Positions 53,401 through 62,132 of a stretch of DNA of 64,000 bases are shown in pieces. The stretch comes from Beijerinckiaceae bacterium. Lineage in GTDB: Bacteria; Pseudomonadota; Alphaproteobacteria; Rhizobiales; Beijerinckiaceae. The translations under genes and the position numbers were made by a program. The notes under the pieces are model-generated. The model saw only the letters and a program-made list of their open reading frames with translations, was not told the origin of the DNA and searched no databases. The first letter of the stretch is position 1. Each line of letters begins with the position of its first letter. The DNA is taken from contig CANJNI010000003.1 of NCBI GenBank assembly GCA_947475995.1, forward strand, positions 124,001 through 188,000, read 5' to 3'.

Positions 53401-54456
53401 ATGGGGAAGGTCGTTACCGTCACCCCCGCTCCCGCGACCGTTGAGATTCCTGTCGCCAACAGCAATGCGCCTCCTGTCGAGCCGGGGCCTGCGGCGAAGC
53501 CCGACGGGGCCGCCATCATCGCCAAGGCGGCCGGGTCGCTGGGCGCGGAGCCTGCAAGGCAGGACAAGAAAGGCCGCATGAGCGCTGCGCAGATGCGCAA
53601 CGATCCGGAAGCCATCCGGCGCGCGTTCGAGACCGGCGAGTATCCGTACAAGACGCATCTGACCAACCGGAACTATCTCGAACATATAGGGCAGTTGCAG
53701 GTCGAACTGCTCAAGGCCCAGAACTGGATCCGGGAAAGCGGCGAAAAGGTTGTGATCCTGTTCGAGGGCCGCGACGCCGCCGGCAAGGGCGGCACCATCA
53801 AACGCTACATGGAGCACCTCAACCCGCGCGGCGCGCGCGTGGTGGCGCTGGAAAAGCCGACTGACCGCGAACGCTCGCAATGGTACTTCCAGCGCTACAT
53901 CAACCATCTGCCGGCTGCAGGCGAGATCGTGCTTTTCGACCGCTCCTGGTACAACCGGGCGGGCGTCGAGCGCGTCATGGGCTTCTGCTCTGCGGGCGAA
54001 TATCTCGAATTCATGCGGCAATGTCCGCAGATGGAGGTGATGCTCGTGCGCTCCGGCATCAGGCTCTACAAATACTGGTTCTCGGTGACGCGCGACGAAC
54101 AGGCCAAGCGCTTCCAGTCGCGTGAAACCGATCCGCTCAAGCAATGGAAGCTGTCGCCCATCGACCGCGCCTCGCTGGACAAGTGGGACGATTACACCGA
54201 AGCCAAGGAGGCCATGTTCTTCTACACGGACACGGCCGACTGTCCGTGGATCATCGTCAAGTCAGATGACAATAAGCGCGCGCGGCTGAATTGCATGCGC
54301 CATTTCCTGTCAACGATCGACTATCCGAACAAGAACGAACATGTGGTGAGCAATCCCGATCCGCTGATCGTCGGCTCGACCGCGCATGTGATCGCCAGGT
54401 CGCAGCACATTCTGGGCAATTCGCTGCATCCGGACATGAAGCGCGCGAAGCGGTAA
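53401..54456 (+). CDS. ppk2: Polyphosphate kinase 2
   Basis: A 351-residue PPK2-family enzyme. Walker A GRDAAGKGG at 123-131, Walker B region EIVLFDRSWYNRAGVERVMGF, and the lid motif RDEQAKRFQSRETDPLKQWKLSPID. It phosphorylates nucleotides from polyphosphate or the reverse. A low-complexity Ala/Pro N-terminus of 60 residues precedes the core. ATG at 53401 with GAGG upstream. It stands alone; the large palindromic element 16 bp after its stop may act as its 3' end. Confidence 0.95.
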   Translation: MGKVVTVTPAPATVEIPVANSNAPPVEPGPAAKPDGAAIIAKAAGSLGAEPARQDKKGRMSAAQMRNDPEAIRRAFETGEYPYKTHLTNRNYLEHIGQLQVELLKAQNWIRESGEKVVILFEGRDAAGKGGTIKRYMEHLNPRGARVVALEKPTDRERSQWYFQRYINHLPAAGEIVLFDRSWYNRAGVERVMGFCSAGEYLEFMRQCPQMEVMLVRSGIRLYKYWFSVTRDEQAKRFQSRETDPLKQWKLSPIDRASLDKWDDYTEAKEAMFFYTDTADCPWIIVKSDDNKRARLNCMRHFLSTIDYPNKNEHVVSNPDPLIVGSTAHVIARSQHILGNSLHPDMKRAKR

Positions 54457-54471
54457 CCGAAGGCTGCGCGA

Positions 54472-54578
54472 CCCTCGTGCTACGAGACGGCCCCGCGGGC
54501 CTCCTCGGCATGAGGGATTGAGCGATATAATCCCTCATGCTGAGGAGCGCACACGGCGCCCGTCTCGAAGCACGAGGG
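54472..54578. repeat. Large imperfect palindromic element between ppk2 and gentisate dioxygenase
   Basis: Left arm 54472-54519 and right arm 54529-54578 pair almost along their full length. Shared blocks are CCCTCGTGC/GCACGAGGG, CGAGACGG/CCGTCTCG, GAGGAG and ATGAGGGAT/ATCCCTCAT. It would form a hairpin of about 107 nt. It lies between convergent genes and resembles the dispersed intergenic palindromes seen elsewhere in the window. It may also end both transcripts. Confidence 0.8.
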
Positions 54579-54585
54579 ATTTTTC

Positions 54586-55635
54586 TTACCGCCGCTCTTC
54601 GCTGAAGATCGACAGCTTTTCCTGCGCGCTGCGATCCGAGAACGCGAACACGACCGCATCCTTCGAGGCGCGGAACTTCCGCCAGCACCAGCTCGGCACG
54701 GCCAGAAGATCGTTCTCGCCAAGCGTGAAGGTCTTGCCTTCGACTTCGGCTGTCACTTCACCCTCCACGACGATCCATGTCTGGCCGTCGGTGGAGCGCA
54801 CCGGCTTCGTCTCGAAGCCCTTGGGCAAATGCGTCAGCCAGGCCGCGATGAGCGGCATGGGCCAGCCGCCGTCGAACGGATTGGCATAGCGCAGCGCATG
54901 GCCGAAATGCGGGTCGGGCGCATCGGCGCCGGCGACCTGCATCAGCGCACGACGGCTGGTCTCGTAGGTGTAATTGAAGATCGGCGTCGTCTTGCCGAAG
55001 GGCGATGTCGCGTTGAACGGCATCATGCCCGAGCCGAAGCGGGCGATGGAATCCCCCTCGCGCTTCACCACCATCTGCTTCTTGTCGTTCAGGTGTTCGC
55101 TGAAAGCCGCTTCGAAGAAATTGACGATGTGCAGATCGAGCCCGTCCACCCAGATGACGGGGCCGGTGCTCTGGTCCTGTCCGTGATCGTGCCAGGCGTC
55201 GTTCGGGGTGATGATGAAATCGCCGCGCCGCATGGTGGTGCGTTCACCGGCGACCGAGGTGTATCCGCCGTTGCTTTCAAGCACGAAGCGTAGCGCCGAA
55301 GCCGTGTGCTTGTGGGCCGGCGCGACCTCGCCCGGCAGGATGAGCTGCATGCCCGCATACATGGTGGCGGTGATGCGCGATGTACCCGGCTGGCCGGGAT
55401 TCTCGAACACCAGCACGCGGCGCTCGGCTTCTTCGGCAGTGAGCAAGCCGCCAGATTCCATCAGCAGCGGCCGCACATCGCCGTAATGCCAGGCGTGCGG
55501 CAGGAATTTCGTGGCGGGCGCGCGCGGAACGAGGCCCTTCAGGGACTCCCAAAGGGGCGCGAGCGCCTTCTGGCCGATGCGTCCGTAGAATTCCTGACGC
55601 TTCTGCGCCACGGCGGGAGTGATGCGGTCGTCCAT
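54586..55635 (-). CDS. Gentisate 1,2-dioxygenase family bicupin
   Basis: A 349-residue bicupin. The first cupin carries PAHKHTASALRFVLESNGGYTSVAGER with iron-binding His108 and His110, and NDAWHDHG supplies His149. The second half has RSTDGQTWIVVEGEVTAEVEG. This is the gentisate 1,2-dioxygenase pattern, which opens gentisate to maleylpyruvate. It follows a fumarylacetoacetase-family hydrolase gene on the same strand by 110 bp. Substrate could be another hydroxybenzoate. Confidence 0.85.
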   Translation of the reverse strand: MDDRITPAVAQKRQEFYGRIGQKALAPLWESLKGLVPRAPATKFLPHAWHYGDVRPLLMESGGLLTAEEAERRVLVFENPGQPGTSRITATMYAGMQLILPGEVAPAHKHTASALRFVLESNGGYTSVAGERTTMRRGDFIITPNDAWHDHGQDQSTGPVIWVDGLDLHIVNFFEAAFSEHLNDKKQMVVKREGDSIARFGSGMMPFNATSPFGKTTPIFNYTYETSRRALMQVAGADAPDPHFGHALRYANPFDGGWPMPLIAAWLTHLPKGFETKPVRSTDGQTWIVVEGEVTAEVEGKTFTLGENDLLAVPSWCWRKFRASKDAVVFAFSDRSAQEKLSIFSEERR

Positions 55636-55645
55636 CGGCGTTCGG

Positions 55646-55738
55646 CTCCGGTAGAGTTTGTTGACCGACTCTAGCCGGAGCGCGCCGCAGAGGCAAAACG
55701 CCTCTTCTGGCTATGGCGCGGCAAATTGGCCGCGCCAT
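55646..55738 (-). other. Three tandem hairpins in the hydrolase-dioxygenase spacer
   Basis: Three inverted repeats occupy nearly all of the 110-bp spacer. From the hydrolase side: ATGGCGCGGC/GCCGCGCCAT (55713-55738, perfect 10-bp stem), AGAGGC/GCCTCT (55689-55705), and CTCCGG-AGAGT/ACTCT-CCGGAG (55646-55680). No T-runs follow, so they are not standard terminators. They may adjust relative expression of the two genes or protect mRNA. Confidence 0.55.
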
Positions 55739-55745
55739 GAAGCGT

Positions 55746-56597
55746 TCAGATCTCCTGCGCGACCGGATTGCGCAGCACGCCGATCTTGTCGATCTCGACT
55801 TCCACCGTATCGCCCGGCTTCATCCAGATCGGCGGATTGCGGGCGCCGCCGACGCCGCCCGGCGTGCCGGTGATGATGACGTCGCCCGGCATCAGGGGCG
55901 TGAAGATCGACGCGTAAGCGATGATCTGCGGAATTGTGAACAGCAGATCGTCGATCAGCGTGTCCTGCAGGACCGTTCCGTTGAGGCGGGTCTGCAGGCG
56001 CAGCTTGCGCGGATCTGGGATTTCGTCCGCCGTCACCATGTGCGGGCCGAAAGCCCCGCTTCGCCAGAAGTTCTTGCCCGGCGTATATTGCTGGGTGTGG
56101 CGCTGGTAGTCGCGGATCGAGCCGTCGTTGTAGATCGTATAGCCGGCGATGCATTCCATCGCCTTGTCTTCGGAAATGTAGCGGCCGCCCTTGCCGATGA
56201 TGAGCGCGAGTTCGCCCTCATAGTCGAATTTCTCGGACACTTTCGGGCGGATGATCGGCTGAAGATGGCCGACATGCGAAGACGGCATACGCAGGAACAG
56301 GGTCGGATGGTCTTCCATCTTGCGGCCGAGTTCGTTGATGTGCGCCTTGTAGTTGAGGCCGACGCAAATGTACTTGTCGGCGTTCGGGATGACCGGCAGC
56401 CAGTCGACCAGCGAGGCCGCGAAATCTGCCGGAGCGCCGCGCACCATTTCGCGCGCCTCGTCGACGCCCGCGCCCTCGATCAGCGAGCGCAGGTCCGGGA
56501 AGTCCGAACCAAGCCGACGGCCCAGATCGATGATGCCGTCGCCGACCACAACGCCGTAGCTCTCTTCGCCGCGATACACATAGCTGGCAAGTTTCAT
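55746..56597 (-). CDS. Fumarylacetoacetate hydrolase family protein
   Basis: A 283-residue FAH-fold enzyme. Metal-binding DYEGELALIIG with Glu127 and Glu129, and YNDGSIRDYQ with Asp158, plus MPGDVIITGTPGGVGGARNPP at the end, identify the fold. In gentisate pathways the equivalent enzyme hydrolyses fumarylpyruvate or maleylpyruvate; pairing with the downstream dioxygenase supports this. Start at 56597 (MKLASYVYRGEES) is preferred over an upstream extension. Divergent from atzF. Confidence 0.87.
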   Translation of the reverse strand: MKLASYVYRGEESYGVVVGDGIIDLGRRLGSDFPDLRSLIEGAGVDEAREMVRGAPADFAASLVDWLPVIPNADKYICVGLNYKAHINELGRKMEDHPTLFLRMPSSHVGHLQPIIRPKVSEKFDYEGELALIIGKGGRYISEDKAMECIAGYTIYNDGSIRDYQRHTQQYTPGKNFWRSGAFGPHMVTADEIPDPRKLRLQTRLNGTVLQDTLIDDLLFTIPQIIAYASIFTPLMPGDVIITGTPGGVGGARNPPIWMKPGDTVEVEIDKIGVLRNPVAQEI

Positions 56598-56784
56598 GTT
56601 CCACCCGTGGTGATGGCCGCGTGGCGACCGTACAAGAATTGGTCGCGCCGTTTCCCACAAGCCGCCTGCCCTGTAAAGGCGACCGGCCGGGGCGGCCTAC
56701 GCCCAAATTCGCGCCATTCTGGCCCCGACATTGCATCGGGACAGCCATTGCGCGCGCACGCGCCATGAAGCGAACCGGGCAGAC

Positions 56785-58584
56785 ATGACCTTGATTTCCG
56801 ATATCGTCGCCAGCCACCGGGCGGGCGCTTCGCCGGTCGAAACCATCCGGGCCGCCTATGCGCGGCTGCGGGCCTGGAATGATCCGGCCATGCTGATCGC
56901 CACGCGCCCGGAGGCCGAAGCGGTTGCGCTCGCCCAGGGCCTGATGGCGCGCAGCGATGCGGCTCAATTGCCGCTGCTGGGCGTGCCGTTTGTGGTGAAG
57001 GACAATATCGACGTCGCCGGGCTCCCGACGACCGCAGCCTGCCCGGCCTTTGCGTATCAGCCTGCTCGCTCCTCCTTCGTGGTGAAGCGTCTGGAGGAGG
57101 CGGGCGCCATCGTCATCGGCAAGTCCAATCTCGATCAGTTCGCGACTGGCCTCGTGGGGGTACGCTCGCCCTACGGGGTTGCGCGCAATTCGGTCGATCC
57201 GGCGCTGGTACCGGGCGGCTCCAGCGCCGGCTCGGCGACAGCCGTTGGGGCGGGCATCGTTCCGTTTTCGCTCGGCACCGACACGGCGGGGTCGGGACGG
57301 GTTCCGGCGGCGCTCAACCGGATCGTCGGGTTGAAGCCCTCGCTCGGCGCGCTCTCGGCGACCGGCGTGGTTCCGGCCTGCCGGAGCCTCGACACGATCT
57401 CGATCTTCGCCCTGACGGTGGACGACGCCGATCTGGTGTACCGGATCGCCGCAGGTTTCGACGCGCAGGACAGCTATTCAAAGCCGATCGGGCTTTCGCC
57501 GCTCGGGCCTGTTCCGGCAAACCTGCGCGTCGGCGTTCCACGCCCGCAGGATCTGGTCTTTTTCGATGATGCACAGGCCGCATCGGCATTTCAGGCCTCT
57601 GTCGACGTGCTGGAAAGCATGGGCGCGAAGCTTGTCGAAGTGGATATTTCCGCGTTCCTGCAAACCGCCAAACTTCTTTATGAAGGCCCGTGGGTGGCGG
57701 AGCGCGCGGCGGCCACGAAAGACATACTGACCAACAACTCTGACGCGATGCTGCCGGTGACGCGCGAGATCATTTCAGGCGGCCTGAAGCCGGGCGCGGT
57801 CGCGGCTTTCGAGGCTTTCTACAAACTCGCCGACCTGCGCCGCGCAACGGAGCCGACATGGACGCAGATCGACATGCTGGCCGTGCCGACCATGCCGACG
57901 GTTTACACAGTCGCGGAGGTTCTGGCGGACCCGATCCGGCTTAATTCCAATTTCGGCACCTATACGAATTTTGTGAACCTGCTCGATCTGGCGGCGTTGG
58001 CCGTGCCGGGGCCGGACCGGCTTGATGGACGCCCGGCGGGCGTCACTTTCATTGCGCCCTCGGGAAGCGACGGGAAACTGGCCTCGGTCGGCCGGGTGTT
58101 TCAGTCGAAAGCCGGGGCCGCACTCGGGGCGACGGGCGCCCCCTGCCCGGCGCCAGCCGAACGGGCCGCGAAAGCGCCTGCGGGCTGGATTGAACTTGCG
58201 GTCGTGGGGGCGCATCTTTCCGGGATGGCGCTGAACCACGAATTGACCAGCCGCGACGCGGTGTTTCTGCGCAAGGTCGAGACCACGAAGGACTATCGCT
58301 TTTACGCGCTGCCGGGCGGACCGCCCGAACGGCCCGGGCTGGTGCGCGTCCCCGATGGTCAAGGCGCTTCCATCGCGGCGGAAGTCTGGGCCTTGCGGCC
58401 CGACGCTTTCGGGACATTCGTGGCCGGAATCCCCTCGCCGCTCGGGGTCGGCAATGTGCGCTTCACCGACGGCTCGACCCCGAAGGGATTTTTGTGCGAA
58501 GCCGAGGCTGTAAAGGCCGCGACCGACATCAGCCATCTGGGCGGATGGCGCGCCTATATCGCCTCCAAAACCAAACCAGCCTGA
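56785..58584 (+). CDS. Allophanate hydrolase family (AtzF-like)
   Basis: A 599-residue protein. Amidase-signature domain with catalytic Lys72 (FVVKDNIDVAG), cis-Ser146 (GGSSAGS) and nucleophile Ser170 (TDTAGSGRVPA); the 24-residue spacing matches AtzF. The C-terminal domain beyond residue 460 (ELAVVGAHLSGMALNHEL) is the allophanate hydrolase extension. AtzF hydrolyses urea-1,3-dicarboxylate to ammonia and CO2 in s-triazine degradation. First gene of an operon with atzG- and atzE-like genes. Confidence 0.87.
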   Translation: MTLISDIVASHRAGASPVETIRAAYARLRAWNDPAMLIATRPEAEAVALAQGLMARSDAAQLPLLGVPFVVKDNIDVAGLPTTAACPAFAYQPARSSFVVKRLEEAGAIVIGKSNLDQFATGLVGVRSPYGVARNSVDPALVPGGSSAGSATAVGAGIVPFSLGTDTAGSGRVPAALNRIVGLKPSLGALSATGVVPACRSLDTISIFALTVDDADLVYRIAAGFDAQDSYSKPIGLSPLGPVPANLRVGVPRPQDLVFFDDAQAASAFQASVDVLESMGAKLVEVDISAFLQTAKLLYEGPWVAERAAATKDILTNNSDAMLPVTREIISGGLKPGAVAAFEAFYKLADLRRATEPTWTQIDMLAVPTMPTVYTVAEVLADPIRLNSNFGTYTNFVNLLDLAALAVPGPDRLDGRPAGVTFIAPSGSDGKLASVGRVFQSKAGAALGATGAPCPAPAERAAKAPAGWIELAVVGAHLSGMALNHELTSRDAVFLRKVETTKDYRFYALPGGPPERPGLVRVPDGQGASIAAEVWALRPDAFGTFVAGIPSPLGVGNVRFTDGSTPKGFLCEAEAVKAATDISHLGGWRAYIASKTKPA

Positions 58585-58594
58585 GGAACCCGCA

Positions 58595-58795
58595 ATGGCA
58601 AAGGCTTTCGACGAATCCCGCGTGGATTTTGACGCCTGGGTTGATTCCATGGCGAATGTGCTGGGCTTCGACATTCCGCCCGAAGACCGCGCCGCCGTGA
58701 TCTTCAATCTGCAGGTCACGATGCGCAATGCGGCGCTGGTGGAAAGCTTTCCGCTGCCAGACGAAGCCGAGCCCGCGCCGGTCTTCTCCGCATGA
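58595..58795 (+). CDS. AtzG-like small subunit (DUF4089)
   Basis: A 66-residue protein starting MAKAFDESRVDFDAWVDSMANVLGFDIPPEDRAAV with the DUF4089 pattern and a conserved NLQVTMRNAALVESF helix. AtzG is the small partner of AtzE, required for its stability in 1-carboxybiuret hydrolase. It sits 10 bp after the atzF-like gene, and its stop overlaps the atzE-like start (ATGA), so the subunits are co-translated. Confidence 0.85.
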   Translation: MAKAFDESRVDFDAWVDSMANVLGFDIPPEDRAAVIFNLQVTMRNAALVESFPLPDEAEPAPVFSA

Positions 58796-60198
58796 GCGCG
58801 CCGTTCGACGCCACAAGGGCCACAGCCGCCGAAACCGCGGCCGCAGTGCGCGACGGCAAGGTGAGCGCCCGCAAGATCGCTGATGACATACTAAGCCTGA
58901 TCGCCCGCATCGACCCGAAGCTGCACGCCTTCACGCATGTTCTGGCCGATGAGGCGCGCGCAGCCGCCGACGCCGTGGACGCCAAACGCGCGCGCGGCGA
59001 AAAGCTCGGAACGCTCGCGGGCGTTCCGGTCGCGGTGAAGAATCTCTTCGACATCGCCGGAGTCACCACGCTGGCGGGTTCGCTCATCAATCGGGAAAAC
59101 CCGCCCGCGAAAGCCGACGCAACCTTGATTGCCAAACTCAAGGCGCAGGATGCGATCCTGTTCGGCGCGCTGAACATGGGCGAATACGCCTATGACTTCA
59201 CGGGCGAGAATGTTCATTACGGCAATTCGCAGAACCCGCATGTGCTCGGCCATATGTCCGGCGGATCGTCGGGCGGATCGGGATCGGCGGTCGGCTCCGG
59301 CATGGCGGCGATTTCGCTCGGTTCGGACACGAACGGCTCCATTCGCGTTCCCTCATCGCTGTGCGGATTTTTTGGCCTGAAGCCGACTTACGGGCGGCTG
59401 TCACGCGCCGGAACTTTTCCGTTTGTGGCCAGCTTCGATCATCTCGGCCCAATGGGGCGGTCGGTGGTGGATCTGGCGCTCGCCTATGACGCCATGCAGG
59501 GGCCGGACCCGCACGATCCGGCGCAGGCCGCGCGACCTGTCGAGCCCGTGATGGCGGAGCTTGATGCAGGCGTAGGGCCGCTGCGAGTTGCTGTCGCGGG
59601 CGGCTATTTCGCCACCGGCGCAATGCCCGAAGCGCTGGAAGCCGTGCGGCGCATTGCGGGCGCGCTCGGAACGGATCGCACGGTTGAAATTCCCGAAGCG
59701 GCGCGCGCAAGAGCAGCGGCTTACGTCATCACCACAGTGGAAGGCGCGGCGCTTCATGCGGAGCGGCTTCGCACACGCGCGATGGACTTCGATCCGGAAG
59801 TCCGCAACCGCATGATCGCAGGCGCGATGATGCCGGCGGGCGCTGTGGTGAAGGCGCAGAAATTCCGCAGCTGGTATCGTCAGGCGGTGCTGAAACTGTT
59901 CGAGAGCGTGGACGTGATCCTCGCGCCCGCAACGCCCTGCCGCGCGCCAAAAACCGGACAAAAAAACTTCATCCTCAATGGCGTTGAAATGCCTGTCCGG
60001 GCCAATCTCGGCATCTACACGCAGCCTATTTCCTTCATCGGCCTGCCGGTGGTGAGCGTTCCTGTCTGGACGGAGGGGGAGCCGCTGCCGATCGGCGTGC
60101 AGATCATCTGCGCGCCGTGGCGCGAGGACATAGCGTTGCGGGTCGCCCGGAAGCTGGAAAAAGACGGCGTCGTGCGCGCGCCGGTCGCGGAGGTTTGA
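58792..60198 (+). CDS. AtzE-like amidase (1-carboxybiuret hydrolase family)
   Basis: A 468-residue amidase-signature enzyme with catalytic Lys83 (PVAVKNLFDIAG), cis-Ser159 (MSGGSSGGS) and nucleophile Ser183 (DTNGSIRVP). Overlapping start with the AtzG-like gene supports an AtzE/AtzG pair. In s-triazine breakdown AtzE acts on 1-carboxybiuret, giving urea-1,3-dicarboxylate for AtzF. No cyanuric acid hydrolase (atzD) is in the window, so another upstream substrate is possible. Confidence 0.85.
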   Translation: MSAPFDATRATAAETAAAVRDGKVSARKIADDILSLIARIDPKLHAFTHVLADEARAAADAVDAKRARGEKLGTLAGVPVAVKNLFDIAGVTTLAGSLINRENPPAKADATLIAKLKAQDAILFGALNMGEYAYDFTGENVHYGNSQNPHVLGHMSGGSSGGSGSAVGSGMAAISLGSDTNGSIRVPSSLCGFFGLKPTYGRLSRAGTFPFVASFDHLGPMGRSVVDLALAYDAMQGPDPHDPAQAARPVEPVMAELDAGVGPLRVAVAGGYFATGAMPEALEAVRRIAGALGTDRTVEIPEAARARAAAYVITTVEGAALHAERLRTRAMDFDPEVRNRMIAGAMMPAGAVVKAQKFRSWYRQAVLKLFESVDVILAPATPCRAPKTGQKNFILNGVEMPVRANLGIYTQPISFIGLPVVSVPVWTEGEPLPIGVQIICAPWREDIALRVARKLEKDGVVRAPVAEV

Positions 60199-60251
60199 CG
60201 CAGAAGGCGCAGCGGCGCATGGAAGGCCTGCAACAGCCTTCGTGAGACGCC

Positions 60252-61595
60252 ATGCCAAACCCCAAGACTCTCTGGATCAAGGACCCGTTGGCGATCTTCG
60301 CCGAAGGCGCAGAGCGCGGCATTGTGGTGCGGGGCGCGCAGATCGTGGAATGTGTTCCGCGCGGCGCTGCGCCGGCGTCGCAGATTGATGATGTGCTCGA
60401 CGCCTCCCGCCATGTGGTGCTGCCGGGGCTCATCAATACGCACCATCATTTTTTCCAGACGCTGACGCGCGCTCATCCGGCGGCGATCAACAAGGAGCTG
60501 TTTCCGTGGCTCGTGGCGCTTTATCCTATATGGTCGAAGCTCGGCCCCGATGAATTTCGCATCGCGGTGCGGCTTGCGCTGACGGAACTGCTCATGTCCG
60601 GCTGCACGACGGCGGCGGACCATCATTATCTGTTCCCGAAAGGGCTCGAAAACTCCGTCGATATCGAAGTCGAGGAGGCGCGCGCGCTCGGTATCCGAAT
60701 GACGGTGACGCGCGGCTCGATGAACCTGTCGCAGAAGGATGGCGGACTGCCGCCCGATCATGTGGTGCAGGATGAAGACACGATCCTGCGCGACAGCGAG
60801 CGCGTGCTGTCGGCCTACCACGATCCTTCGCCCGGCAGCTTCATCCAGATCGGCCTGGCGCCCTGCTCGCCGTTTTCGGTGACGAAACGGTTGATGGCTG
60901 AAAGCGCCGCGCTTGCGCACCGGTACGATTGTCCGCTGCACACGCACCTGTGCGAGACAAAGGACGAAGAGGCTTATTGCATCGAGCGCTATCAGTGTCG
61001 CCCGGTCGATCTGCTGGAAGAAACCGGCTGGCTGCACAAGCGCACATGGCTGGCGCACGGAATCCATTTCAACGCGGATGAAATAAAGCGCCTCGGGGCT
61101 CACGGCGTCGGCGTCTGCCATTGCGCGGCGTCGAACATGGTGCTGGCGTCGGGCATCTGCCAGACAAAAGATCTTGAAGCTGCGGGCAGTCCTGTGGGGC
61201 TCGGGGTCGACGGTTCAGCGTCGAACGATGCATCCAACATGATCGAGGCGTTGCGCCACGCGCTGATGATCGGACGGCTGAAATATGGCGCGGCGGGCGT
61301 GACGCATCTCGACGTGCTGCGCTGGGGAACCGAAGGTTCCGCGCGTTGTCTCGGCCGCGACGACATCGGCAAGATCGCGCCCGGCATGCAGGCCGATCTG
61401 GCGATGTTCATGCTTGATGAGTTGCGCTTCTCGGGCGCACACGATCCGCTGGCGGCGCTGATCCTGTGTGGCGCTCATCGCGCCGACCGGGTGATGGTCG
61501 GTGGCCGGTGGCGGGTGGAAGATGGGCAGCCCATCGGGGTCGATCTGCGCAGGTTGATGGAGCAGCACCGCCGCGCAGCGGCCCGTCTCGCCTAG
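60252..61595 (+). CDS. 8-oxoguanine deaminase-like amidohydrolase
   Basis: A 447-residue amidohydrolase-superfamily enzyme. NTHHHFFQTLTRAHP gives the HxH zinc site (His64/His66), then HTHLCET, WLAHGIHFN and LGVDGSASNDASN give the remaining metal and acid residues. The sequence resembles characterised 8-oxoguanine deaminases, which convert 8-oxoguanine to urate. It is 53 bp after the atzE-like gene and likely in the same operon. Alternatives are other purine or triazine deaminases. Confidence 0.85.
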   Translation: MPNPKTLWIKDPLAIFAEGAERGIVVRGAQIVECVPRGAAPASQIDDVLDASRHVVLPGLINTHHHFFQTLTRAHPAAINKELFPWLVALYPIWSKLGPDEFRIAVRLALTELLMSGCTTAADHHYLFPKGLENSVDIEVEEARALGIRMTVTRGSMNLSQKDGGLPPDHVVQDEDTILRDSERVLSAYHDPSPGSFIQIGLAPCSPFSVTKRLMAESAALAHRYDCPLHTHLCETKDEEAYCIERYQCRPVDLLEETGWLHKRTWLAHGIHFNADEIKRLGAHGVGVCHCAASNMVLASGICQTKDLEAAGSPVGLGVDGSASNDASNMIEALRHALMIGRLKYGAAGVTHLDVLRWGTEGSARCLGRDDIGKIAPGMQADLAMFMLDELRFSGAHDPLAALILCGAHRADRVMVGGRWRVEDGQPIGVDLRRLMEQHRRAAARLA

Positions 61596-62023
61596 GCCTT
61601 ACCGGTGATGGCCGCGAGGTCCATCGCGTCCAGTTTCTCCGGCAGACCGCTGCGGATGAGTTCCGCGAAGCCTTCATTGGGCATCATCACCGTCAGGCAA
61701 TAGAGCGGTTCGGGATTCGGGTTCTCGACCACGTGCTCATTCTTCGGGCGAACCACGAAGGAGTCCCCGGGATTCACCGGGAACTTCTTGCCGTCGCAAT
61801 AGGCAAAGCCGCTTCCCTTCAGCACGAAGAACAATTCGTAGGCATCCTGATGCGTGTTGGGCGGCGTCTTGCCGCCCGGTTCGAAGATTTCCACGATCGC
61901 CACGAACGGAACGCGGTCCCGGATCGGGTCCGCGATCACCGCCATCTTGTTGGTGTCCTGCGGGGTGATGCGGAACACCTCGTAATCGGCGGGCGTGCGG
62001 GCGATGGCGGGTTCCAGACTCAT
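61592..62023 (-). CDS. Small single-cupin protein
   Basis: A 143-residue cupin. PPNTHQDAYELFFVLKGSGFAYCDG carries the first cupin motif with His58 and Glu63; RPKNEHVVENPNPEP is the second. AGGAG sits 7 bp before the ATG. Stop overlaps the 3' end of the convergent deaminase gene by 4 bp. It is divergent from the cysteine hydrolase gene. Function unknown; cupins of this size are often auxiliary or regulatory. Confidence 0.85.
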   Translation of the reverse strand: MSLEPAIARTPADYEVFRITPQDTNKMAVIADPIRDRVPFVAIVEIFEPGGKTPPNTHQDAYELFFVLKGSGFAYCDGKKFPVNPGDSFVVRPKNEHVVENPNPEPLYCLTVMMPNEGFAELIRSGLPEKLDAMDLAAITGKA

Positions 62024-62099
62024 GCTTTGCTCCTGAACTGAATGCCAACGAGCAAGAGACTTGCCACTGGCCCCACGACAAAGCGCCCGCATGGCACGG

Positions 62100-62122
62100 G
62101 TTTCGCAAATTTGAAGCGAAAC
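62100..62122 (+). promoter_or_regulatory. Inverted repeat just before the cysteine hydrolase ribosome-binding site
   Basis: GTTTCGC (62100-62106) and GCGAAAC (62116-62122) form perfect 7-bp arms around a 9-bp AT-rich centre. The site ends right before AGGAG, so a protein or RNA hairpin there could control translation or initiation. It sits in the 109-bp divergent region between cupin and hydrolase genes. Confidence 0.4.
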
Positions 62123-62132
62123 AGGAGTCCCC

